DNA of 64,000 nt from Anniella stebbinsi (taxonomy: Eukaryota > Chordata > Lepidosauria > Squamata > Anniellidae), in contig JARDYH010000017.1 of assembly GCA_029215795.1 (NCBI GenBank), forward strand, positions 124,001 through 188,000. Reading direction: 5' to 3'. Positions 22,863-33,579 of the stretch are shown piece after piece. A model generated the notes under the pieces. It was not told the DNA's origin, did not search any database, and saw nothing but the letters and a program-made list of their open reading frames with translations. The translations under genes and the position numbers were made by a program. Numbering within the stretch: position 1 is the first letter of the stretch; each line of letters opens with the position of its first letter.

Positions 22863-25800
22863 CTTCCCCTTCTTCCCTTAGACTTCCACTTCTTCCCCTA
22901 GACTTCCCCTTCTTCCCCTAGACGTCCCCTTCCCTCTATACCTCCCCTTCTTCCCCTAGACTTCCCCTTCTTCCCTTAGACTTCCCCTTCTTCCCCTAGA
23001 CTTCCCCTTCTTCCCCTAGACTTCCCCTTCTTCCCCTAGACTTCCCCTAGACTTCCCCTTGCCTCTATACTTCCCCTTCTTCCCCTAGACTTTCTCTTCC
23101 CTCTACACTTCCCCTTCTTCCCCTAGACTTCCCCTTCTTCCCCTAGACTTCCCCTTCTTCCCCTAGACTTCCCCTTCCCTCTATACTTCCCCTTCTTCCA
23201 CTAGACTTCCCCTAGACTTCCCTTCCCTCTATACTTCCCCTTCTTCCCCTAGACTTCCCCTTCCCTCTATACTTCCCTCCTTCCCCTAGACTTCCCCTTC
23301 CCTCTATACATCCCCTTCTTCCCCTAGACTTCCCCTTCTTCCCCTAGACTTCCTCTTCTTCCCCTAGACTTCCCCTTCCCTCTATACTTCCCCTTCTTCC
23401 CCTAGACTTCCCCTTCTTCCCTTAGACTTCCCCTTCTTCCCCTAGACTTCCACTTCTTCCCCTAGACTTCCCGTAGACTTCCCCTTGCCTCTATACTTCC
23501 CCTTCTTCCCCTAGACTTTCTCTTCCCTCTATACTTCCCCTTCTTCCCCTAGACTTCCCCTTCTTCCCCTAGACTTCCCCTTCCCTCTATAATTCCCCTT
23601 CTTCCCCTAGACTTCCCGTAGACTTCCCTTCCCTCTATACTTCCCCTTCTTCCCCTAGACTTCCCCTAGACTTCCCCTTCCCTCTCTACTTCCCCTTCTT
23701 CCCCTAGACTTCCCCTTCTTCCCCTAGACTTCCCCTTCTTCCCCTAGACTTCCCCTTCTTCCCCTAGACTTCCCCTTCTTCCCCTAGACTTCCCCTTCTT
23801 CCCCTAGACTTCCCCTTCCCTCTATACTTCCCCTTCTTCCCCTAGACTTCCCCTAGACTTCCCTTTCCCTCTATACTTCCCTTTCTTCCCCTAGACTTCC
23901 CCTAGACTTCCCCTTCCCTCTATACTTCCCCTTCTTCCCCTAGACTTCCCCTTCCCTCTATACTTCCCCTTCTCCCCTAGACTTCCCTTAGACTTCCCCT
24001 TCCCTCTATACTTCCCCTTCGTCCCCTAGACTTCCCCTTCCCTCTATACTTCCCCTTCTTCCCCTAGACTTCCCCTAGACTTCCCCTTCTTCCCCTAGAC
24101 TTCCCCTTTTTCCCCTAGACTTCCCCTTCCCTCTATACTTCCTCTTCTTCCCCTAGACTTCCCCTTCTTCCCCTAGACTTCCCCTTCTTCCCCTAGACTT
24201 CCCATAGACTTCCCCTTTCCTCTATACTAACCCTTCTTCCCCTAGACTTCCACTAGACTTCCCCTTCCCTCTATACTTCCCCTTCTTCCCCTAGACTTCC
24301 CCTTCCCTCTATACTTCCCCTTCTTTCCCTAGACTTCCCCTAGACTTCCCCTTCCCTCTATACTTCCCCTTCTTCCCCTGGACTTCCCCTTTCCTCTATA
24401 CTTCCCCTTCTCCCCTAGACTTCCCCTAGACTTCCCCTTCCCTCTATACTTCCCCTTCTTCCCCTAGACTTCCCCTAGACTTCCCCTTCTTCCCCTAGAC
24501 TTCCCCTTTTTCCCCTAGACTTCCCCTTCCCTCTATACTTCCTCTTCTTCCCCTAGACTTCCCCTTCTTCCCCTAGACTTCCACTTCTTCCCCTAGACTT
24601 TCCGTAGACTTCCCCTTCCCTCTATACCTTCCCTTCTTCCCCTTCTTCCCCTAGACTTCCCCTTCTTCCCTTAGACTTCCCCTAGACTTCCCCTTCCCTC
24701 TCTACCTCCCCTTCTTCCCCTAGACTTCCCCTTCTTCCCCTAGACTTCCCCTTCTTCCCCTAGACTTCCCCTTCCCTCTATACTTCCCCTTCTTCCATTA
24801 GACTTCCCCTTCCCTCTATACTTCCCCTGCTTCCCCTAGACTTCCCCTAGACTTCCCCTTCTTCCCCTAGACTTCCCCTAGACTTCCCCTTCCCTCTATA
24901 CTTCCCCTTCTTCCCCTAGACTTCCCCTTCCCTCTATACTTCCCCTTCTTCCCCTAGACTTCCCCTTCTTCCCCTAGACTTCCTCTTCTTCCCCTAGACT
25001 TCCCCTTCCCTCTATACTTCCCCTTCTTCCCCTAGACTTCCCCTAGACTTCCCCTTCCCTCTCTACTTCCCCTTCTTCCCCTAGACTTCCCCTTCTTCCC
25101 CTAGACTTCCCCTTCTTCCCCTAGACTTTCCGTTCCCACTATACTTCCCCTTCTTCCATTAGACTTCCCCTTCCCTCTCTACTTCCCCTTCTTCCCCTAG
25201 ACTTCCCCTTCTTCCCCTAGACTTCCCCTTCTTCCCCTAGACTTTCCCTTCCCTCTATACTTCCCCTTCTTCCATTAGACTTCCCCTTCCCTCTATACTT
25301 CCCCTTCTTCCCCTAGACTTCCCCTTCTTCCCCTAGACTTCCTCTTCTTCCCCTAGACTTCCCCTTCCCTCTATACTTCCCCTTCTTCCCCTAGACTTCC
25401 CCTTCTTCCCTTAGACTTCCCCTTCTTCCCCTAGACTTCCCCTTCTTCCCTTAGACTTCCCCTTCTTCCCCTATACTTCCCCTTCCCTCTATACTTCCCC
25501 TGCTTCCCCTAGACTTCCCCTAGACGTCCCCTTCTTCCCCTAGACTTCCCCTAGACTTCCCTTCCCTCTATACTTCCCCTTCTTCCCCTAGACTTCCCCT
25601 AGACTTCCCCTTCCCTCTCTACTTCCCCTTCTTCCCCTCGACTTCCCCTTCCCTCTATACTTCCCTTTCTTCCATTAGACTTCCCCTTCCCTCTATACTT
25701 CCCCTGTTTCCCCTAGACTTCCCCTAGACTTCCCCTTCTTCCCCTAGACTTCCCCTAGACTTCCCCTTCCCTCTATACTTCCCCTTCTTCCCCTAGACTT

Positions 25801-25879
25801 CCCCTTCCCTCTATACTTCCCCTTCTTCCCCTAGACTTCCCCTTCTTCCCCTAGACTTCCTCTTCTTCCCCTAGACTTC
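22863..25879 (+). repeat. Mosaic satellite segment
   Basis: A, B and C units with GACGTC at 22921 and 25523, a six-A run near 23690-23815, actaaccc at 24226 and actttccgttcccactatac near 25129. It parallels 18.5-20.3 kb in part. No foreign sequence seen. Confidence 0.75.
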
Positions 25880-26950
25880 CCCTAGACTTCCCCTTCCCTC
25901 TATACTTCCCCTTCTTCCCCTAGACTTCCCCTTCCCTCTATACTTTCCCTTCTTCCCCTAGACTTCCCCTAGACTTCCCCTTCCCTCTATACTTCCCCTT
26001 CTTCCCCTAGTCTACCCCTGGACTTCCCCTTCCCTCTATACTTCCCCTTCTTCCCCTAGACTTCCCCTTCTTCCCCTAGACTTCCCCTTCTTCCCCTAGA
26101 CTAAGCTTTCTTCCCCTAGACTTCCCCTTCTTCCCCTAGACTTCCCTTCTTCCCCGAGACTTTCCCTATACTTCCCCTTCTTTCCCTAGACTTCCCCTAC
26201 ACTTTCCCTTCCCTCTATACTTCCCCTTCTTCCCCTAGACTTACCCTTCTTCTCCTAGACTTCCCCTTCTTCCCCTAGACTTCCCCTTCCCTCTATACTT
26301 CCCCTTCTTCCCCTAGACTTCCCTTCTTCCCCTAGACTTCCCCTAGACTTCCCCTTCCCTCTATACTTCCCCTTCTTCCCCTAGACTTCCCCTTCCCTCT
26401 ATACTTCCCCTTCTCCCCTAGACTTCCCTTAGACTTCCCCTTCCCTCTATACTTCCCCTTCGTCCCCTAGACTTCCCCTTCCCTCTATACTTCCCCTTCT
26501 TCCCCTAGACTTCCCCTAGACTTCCCCTTCTTCCCCTAGACTTCCCCTTTTTCCCCTAGACTTCCCCTTCCCTCTATACTTCCTCTTCTTCCCCTAGACT
26601 TCCCCTTCTTCCCCTAGACTTCCCCTTCTTCCCCTAGACTTCCCATAGACTTCCCCTTTCCTCTATACTAACCCTTCTTCCCCTAGACTTCCACTAGACT
26701 TCCCCTTCCCTCTATACTTCCCCTTCTTCCCCTAGACTTCCCCTAGACTTCCCCTTCCCTCTATACTTCCCCTTCTTTCCCTAGACTTCCCCTAGACTTC
26801 CCCTTCCCTCTATACTTCCCCTTCTTCCCCTGGACTTCCCCTTTCCTCTATACTTCCCCTTCTCCCCTAGACTTCCCCTAGACTTCCCCTTCCCTCTATA
26901 CTTCCCCTTCTTCCCCTAGACTTCCCCTAGACTTCCCCTTCTTCCCCTAG
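25880..26950 (+). repeat. 1974-bp offset pair, left copy (contains H2 copy 2)
   Basis: About 1.07 kb repeated 1974 bp downstream: tactttccc 25941 to 27915, ctagtc 26007 to 27981, AAGCTT 26103-26108 to 28077-28082, ttaccc 26241 to 28215, actaaccc 26667 to 28641. It diverges at 26951, where actttccgttccc follows. Further left the offset becomes 1994 because one 20-mer is missing in the right copy. The HindIII segment is of the H2 type seen at 5.5 kb. Confidence 0.83.
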
Positions 26951-27853
26951 ACTTTCCGTTCCCACTATACTTCCCCTTCTTCCATTAGACTTCCCCTTCC
27001 CTCTATACTTCCCCTGCTTCCCCTAGACTTCCCCTAGTCTTCCCCTTCTTCCCCTAGACTTCCCCTAGACTTCCGTTCCCTCTATACTTCCCCTTCTTCC
27101 CCTAGACTTCCCCTAGACTTCCCCTTCCCTCTCTACTTCCCCTTCTTCCCCTAGACTTCCCCTTCTTCCCTTAGACTTCCCCTTCTTCCCCTAGACTTTC
27201 CCTTCCCTCTATACTTCCCCTTCTTCCATTAGACTTCCCCTTCCCTCTATACTTCCCCTTCTTCCCCTAGACTTCCCCTTCTTCCCCTAGACTTCCTCTT
27301 CTTCCCCTAGACTTCCCCTTCCCTCTATGCTTCCCCTTCTTCCCCTAGACTTCCCCTTCTTCCCTTAGACTTCCCCTTCTTCCCCTAGACTTCCCCTTCT
27401 TCCCTTAGACTTCCCCTTCTTCCCCTATACTTCCCCTTCCCTCTATACTTCCCCTGCTTCCCCTAGACTTCCCCTAGACGTCCCCTTCTTCCCCTAGACT
27501 TCCCCTAGACTTCCCTTCCCTCTATACTTCCCCTTCTTCCCCTAGACTTCCCCTAGACTTCCCCTTCCCTCTCTACTTCCCCTTCTTCCCCTAGACTTCC
27601 CCTTCTTCCCCTAGACTTCCCCTTCTTCCCCTAGACTTCCCCTTCCCTCTATACTTCCCCTTCTTCCATTAGACTTCCCCTTCCCTCTATACTTCCCCTG
27701 TTTCCCCTAGACTTCCCCTAGACTTCCCCTTCTTCCCCTAGACTTCCCCTAGACTTCCCCTTCCCTCTATACTTCCCCTTCTTCCCCTAGACTTCCCCTT
27801 CCCTCTATACTTCCCCTTCTTCCCCTAGACTTCCCCTTCTTCCCCTAGACTTC
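26951..27853 (+). repeat. Satellite between the 1974-bp pair
   Basis: A, B and C units with ttccattag, cctgcttcccc and GACGTC (27477). It parallels about 24.9-25.9 kb with small indels. Nothing but satellite. Confidence 0.7.
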
Positions 27854-28924
27854 CCCTAGACTTCCCCTTCCCTCTATACTTCCCCTTCTTCCCCTAGACT
27901 TCCCCTTCCCTCTATACTTTCCCTTCTTCCCCTAGACTTCCCCTAGACTTCCCCTTCCCTCTATACTTCCCCTTCTTCCCCTAGTCTACCCCTGGACTTC
28001 CCCTTCCCTCTATACTTCCCCTTCTTCCCCTAGACTTCCCCTTCTTCCCCTAGACTTCCCCTTCTTCCCCTAGACTAAGCTTTCTTCCCCTAGACTTCCC
28101 CTTCTTCCCCTAGACTTCCCTTCTTCCCCGAGACTTCCCCTATACTTCCCCTTCTTTCCCTAGACTTCCCCTACACTTTCCCTTCCTTCTATACTTCCCC
28201 TTCTTCCCCTAGACTTACCCTTCTTCTCCTAGACTTCCCCTTCTTCCCCTATACTTCCCCTTCCCTCTATACTTCCCCTTCTTCCCCTAGACTTCCCTTC
28301 TTCCCCTAGACTTCCCCTAGACTTCCCCTTCCCTCTATACTTCCCCTTCTTCCCCTAGACTTCCCCTTCCCTCTATACTTCCCCTTCTCCCCTAGACTTC
28401 CCTTAGACTTCCCCTTCCCTCTATACTTCCCCTTCGTCCCCTAGACTTCCCCTTCCCTCTATACTTCCCCTTCTTCCCCTAGACTTCCCCTAGACTTCCC
28501 CTTCTTCCCCTAGACTTCCCCTTTTTCCCCTAGACTTCCCCTTCCCTCTATACTTCCTCTTCTTCCCCTAGACTTCCCCTTCTTCCCCTAGACTTCCCCT
28601 TCTTCCCCTAGACTTCCCATAGACTTCCCCTTTCCTCTATACTAACCCTTCTTCCCCTAGACTTCCACTAGACTTCCCCTTCCCTCTATACTTCCCCTTC
28701 TTCCCCTAGACTTCCCCTAGACTTCCCCTTCCCTCTATACTTCCCCTTCTTTCCCTAGACTTCCCCTAGACTTCCCCTTCCCTCTATACTTCCCCTTCTT
28801 CCCCTGGACTTCCCCTTTCCTCTATACTTCCCCTTCTCCCCTAGACTTCCCCTAGACTTCCCCTTCCCTCTATACTTCCCCTTCTTCCCCTAGACTTCCC
28901 CTAGACTTCCCCTTCTTCCCCTAG
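27854..28924 (+). repeat. 1974-bp offset pair, right copy (contains H2 copy 3)
   Basis: Right member of the pair, with the last AAGCTT of the window at 28077-28082. It differs from the left copy by a few bases, for example gagacttcccctata instead of gagactttccctata. No HindIII site was seen in the 36 kb that follow. Confidence 0.83.
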
Positions 28925-29744
28925 ACTTCCCCTTTTTCCCCTAGACTTCCCCTTCCCTCTATACTTCCTCTTCTTCCCCTAGACTTCCCCTTCTTCCCCT
29001 AGACTTCCACTTCTTCCCCTAGACTTTCCGTAGACTTCCCCTTCCCTCTATACCTTCCCTTCTTCCCCTTCTTCCCCTAGACTTCCCCTTCTTCCCTTAG
29101 ACTTCCCCTAGACTTCCCCTTCCCTCTCTACTTCCCCTTCTTCCCCTAGACTTCCCCTTCTTCCCCTAGACTTCCCCTTCTTCCCCTAGACTTCCCCTTC
29201 CCTCTATACTTCCCCTTCTTCCATTAGACTTCCCCTTCCCTCTATACTTCCCCTGCTTCCCCTAGACTTCCCCTAGACTTCCCCTTCTTCCCCTAGACTT
29301 CCCCTAGACTTCCCCTTCCCTCTATACTTCCCCTTCTTCCCCTAGACTTCCCCTTCCCTCTATACTTCCCCTTCTTCCCCTAGACTTCCCCTTCTTCCCC
29401 TAGACTTCCTCTTCTTCCCCTAGACTTCCCCTTCCCTCTATACTTCCCCTTCTTCCCCTAGACTTCCCCTAGACTTCCCCTTCCCTCTCTACTTCCCCTT
29501 CTTCCCCTAGACTTCCCCTTCTTCCCCTAGACTTCCCCTTCTTCCCCTAGACTTTCCGTTCCCACTATACTTCCCCTTCTTCCATTAGACTTCCCCTTCC
29601 CTCTATACTTCCCCTGCTTCCCCTAGACTTCCCCTAGTCTTCCCCTTCTTCCCCTAGACTTCCCCTAGACTTCCGTTCCCTCTATACTTCCCCTTTTTCC
29701 CCTAGACTTCCCCTAGACTTCCCCTTTCCTCTCTACTTCCCCTT
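28925..29744 (+). repeat. Mosaic satellite segment
   Basis: A, B and C units with ttccgtag, cctgcttcccc and actttccgttcccactatac near 29550. It resembles 24.5-25.2 kb in order. No foreign sequence. Confidence 0.7.
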
Positions 29745-30533
29745 CTTCCCCTAGACTTCCCCTTCTTCCCCTAGACTTCCCCTTCTTCCCCTAGACTTTC
29801 CTTTCCCTCTATACTTCCCCTTCTTCCATTAGACTTCCCCTTCCCTCTATACTTCCCCTTCTTCCCCTAGACTTCCCCTAGACTTCCCCTTCCCTCTCTA
29901 CTTCCCCTTCTTCCCCTAGACTTCCCCTTCTTCCCCTAGACTACCCCTTCTTCCCCTAGACTTCCCCTTCTTCCCCTAGACTTCCCCTTCTTCCCCTAGA
30001 CTTCCCCTTCCCTCTATACTTCCCCTTCTTCCCCTAGACTTCCCCTAGACTTTCCTTTCCCTCTATACTTCCCCTTCTTCCCCTAGACTTCCCCTAGACT
30101 TCCCCTTCCCTCTATACTTCCCCTTCTTCCCTAGACTTCCCCTTCCCTCTATACTTCCCCTTCTCCCCTAAACTTCCCCTTCCCTCTATACTTCCCCTTC
30201 GTCCCCTAGACTTCCCCTTCCCTCTATACTTCCCCTTCTTCCCCTAGACTTCCCCTAGACTTCCCCTTCCCTCTCTACTTCCCCTTCTTCCCCTAGACTT
30301 CCCCTTCTTCCCCTAGACTTCCCCTTCTTCCCCTAGACTTTCCCTTCCCTCTATACTTCCCCTTCTTCCATTAGACTTCCCCTTCCCTCTATACTTCCCC
30401 TGCTTCCCCTAGACTTCCCCTAATCTTCCCCTTCTTCCCCTAGACTTCCCCTAGACTTCCCTTCCCTCTATACTTCCCCTTCTTCCCCTAGACTTCCCCT
30501 AGACTTCCCCTTCCCTCTCTACTTCCCCTTCTT
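29745..30533 (+). repeat. 3046-bp offset pair, left copy
   Basis: About 789 bp repeated 3046 bp downstream: actttcctttcc 29795 to 32841, cccctaaacttcc 30165 to 33211, taatcttcccc 30421 to 33467. The cccctaaactt variant was seen only in these two copies. Confidence 0.8.
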
Positions 30534-32790
30534 CCCCTAGACTTCCCCTTCTTCCCCTAGACTTCCCCTTCTTCCCCTAGACTTTCCCTTCCCTCTATAC
30601 TTCCCCTTCTTCCATTAGACTTCCCCTTCCCTCTATACTTCCCCTTCTTCCCCTAGACTTCCCCTTCTTCCCCTAGACTTCCTCTTCTTCCCCTAGACTT
30701 CCCCTTCTTCCCCTAGACTTCCACTTCTTCCCCTAGACTTCCCCTTCCCTCTATACTTCTCCTTCTTCCCCTAGACTTCCCCTTCTTCCCTTAGACTTCC
30801 CCTTCTTCCCCTAGACTTCCACTTCTTCCCCTAGACTTCCCGTAGACTTCCCCTTGCCTCTATACTTCCCCTTCTTCCCCTAGACTTTCTCTTCCCTCTA
30901 TACTTCCCCTTCTTCCCCTAGACTTCCCCTTCTTCCCCTAGACTTCCCCTTCCCTCTATACTTCCCCTTCTTCCCCTAGACTTCCCCTAGACTTCCCCTT
31001 CCCTCTCTACTTCCCCTTCTTCCCCTAGACTTCCCCTTCTTCCCCTAGACTTCCCCTTCTTCCCCTAGACTTCCCCTAGACTTCCCCTTCCCTCTCTACT
31101 TCCCCTTCTTCCCCTAGACTTCCCCTTCTTCCCCTAGACTACCCCTTCTTCCCCTAGACTTCCCCTTCTTCCCCTAGACTTCCCCTTCTTCCCCTAGACT
31201 TCCCCTTCCCTCTATACTTCCCCTTCTTCCCCTAGACTTCCCGTAGACTTCCCCTTGCCTCTATACTTCCCCTTCTTCCCCTAGACTTTCTCTTCCCTCT
31301 ATACTTCCCCTTCTTCCCCTAGACTTCCCCTTCTTCCCCTAGACTTCCCCTTCCCTCTATACTTCCCCTTCTTCCCCTAGACTTCCCCTAGACTTCCCTT
31401 CCCTCTATACTTCCCCTTCTTCCCCTAGACTTCCCCTAGACTTCCCCTTCTTCCCCTAGACTTCCCCTTTTTCCCCTAGACTTCCCCTTCCCTCTATACT
31501 TCCTCTTCTTCCCCTAGACTTCCCCTTCCCTCTATACTTCCCCTTCTTCCCTAGACTTCCCCTTCCCTCTATACTTCCCCTTCTCCCCTAGACTTCCCCT
31601 TCCCTCTATACTTCCCCTTCGTCCCCTAGACTTCCCCTTCCCTCTATACTTCCCCTTCTTCCCCTAGACTTCCCCTAGACTTCCCCTTCTTCCCCTAGAC
31701 TTCCCCTTTTTCCCCTAGACTTCCCCTTCCCTCTATACTTCCTCTTCTTCCCCTAGACTTCCCCTTCTTCCCCTAGACTTCCCCTTCGTCCCCTAGACTT
31801 CCCATAGACTTCCCCTTTCCTCTATACTAACCCTTCTTCCCCTAGACTTCCACTAGACTTCCCCTTCCCTCTATACTTCCCCTTCTTCCCCTAGACTTCC
31901 CCTAGACTTCCCCTTCCCTCTATACTTCCCCTTCTTCCCCTAGACTTCCCCTAGACTTCCCCTTCCCTCTCTACTTCCCCTTCTTCCCCTGGACTTCCCC
32001 TTTCCTCTATACTTCCCCTTCTCCCCTAGACTTCCCCTAGACTTCCCCTTCCCTCTATACTTCCCCTTCTTCCCCTAGACTTTCCGTAGACTTCCCCTTC
32101 CCTCTATACCTTCCCTTCTTCCCCTTCTTCCCCTAGACTTCCCCTTCTTCCCTTAGACTTCCCCTTTTTCCCCTAGACTTTCTCTTCCCTCTATACTTCC
32201 CTTTCTTCCCCTAGACTTCCCCTTCTTCCATTAGACTTCCCCTTCCCTCTATACTTCCCCTTCTTCCCCTAGACTTCCCCTAGACTTCCCCTTCCCTCTC
32301 TACTTCCCCTTCTTCCCCTAGACTTCCCCTTCTTCCCCTAGACTTCCCCTTCTTCCCCTATACTTCCCCTTCCCTCTATACTTCCCCTTCTTCCCCTAGA
32401 CTTCCCCTTCTTCCCCTAGACTTCCCCTTCTTCCCCCAGACGTCCCCTTCTTCCCTTAGACTTCCCCTTCTTCCCCTAGACTTCCCCTTCTTCCCCTAGA
32501 CTTCCCCTAGACTTCCCCTTGCCTCTATACTTCCCCTTCTTCCCCTAGACTTTCTCTTCCCTCTATACTTCCCCTTCTTCCCCTAGACTTCCCCTTCTTC
32601 CCCTAGACTTCCCCTTCTTCCCCTATACTTCCCCTTCCCTCTATACTTCCCCTTCTTCCCCTAGACTTCCACTTCCCTCTATACATCCCCTTCTTCCCCT
32701 AGACTTCCCCTTCTTCCCCTAGACTTCCTCTTCTTCCCCTAGACTTCCACTTCCCTCTATACATCCCCTTCTTCCCCTAGACTTCCCCTT
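30534..32790 (+). repeat. Satellite between the 3046-bp pair
   Basis: A, B and C units including actaaccc at 31826 and a GACGTC at 32439 preceded by a five-C variant (ttcccccagac). It resembles family 1 in part. No foreign sequence. Confidence 0.7.
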
Positions 32791-33579
32791 CTTCCCCTAG
32801 ACTTCCCCTTCTTCCCCTAGACTTCCCCTTCTTCCCCTAGACTTTCCTTTCCCTCTATACTTCCCCTTCTTCCATTAGACTTCCCCTTCCCTCTATACTT
32901 CCCCTTCTTCCCCTAGACTTCCCCTAGACTTCCCCTTCCCTCTCTACTTCCCCTTCTTCCCCTAGACTTCCCCTTCTTCCCCTAGACTACCCCTTCTTCC
33001 CCTAGACTTCCCCTTCTTCCCCTAGACTTCCCCTTCTTCCCCTAGACTTCCCCTTCCCTCTATACTTCCCCTTCTTCCCCTAGACTTCCCCTAGACTTTC
33101 CTTTCCCTCTATACTTCCCCTTCTTCCCCTAGACTTCCCCTAGACTTCCCCTTCCCTCTATACTTCCCCTTCTTCCCTAGACTTCCCCTTCCCTCTATAC
33201 TTCCCCTTCTCCCCTAAACTTCCCCTTCCCTCTATACTTCCCCTTCGTCCCCTAGACTTCCCCTTCCCTCTATACTTCCCCTTCTTCCCCTAGACTTCCC
33301 CTAGACTTCCCCTTCCCTCTCTACTTCCCCTTCTTCCCCTAGACTTCCCCTTCTTCCCCTAGACTTCCCCTTCTTCCCCTAGACTTTCCCTTCCCTCTAT
33401 ACTTCCCCTTCTTCCATTAGACTTCCCCTTCCCTCTATACTTCCCCTGCTTCCCCTAGACTTCCCCTAATCTTCCCCTTCTTCCCCTAGACTTCCCCTAG
33501 ACTTCCCTTCCCTCTATACTTCCCCTTCTTCCCCTAGACTTCCCCTAGACTTCCCCTTCCCTCTCTACTTCCCCTTCTT
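32791..33579 (+). repeat. 3046-bp offset pair, right copy
   Basis: Right member of the pair. It leaves the shared order at about 33580, where cccctggac is followed by an unusual ttctccccctag (five C). Confidence 0.8.

Noticed and set aside
30161..30172. Telomeric CCCTAA-like sequence (cccctaaac, cccctaatc, cccttagac)
   Set aside because: Only isolated single hexamers arising from point variants of the B or A unit; no tandem CCCTAA or TTAGG tract.
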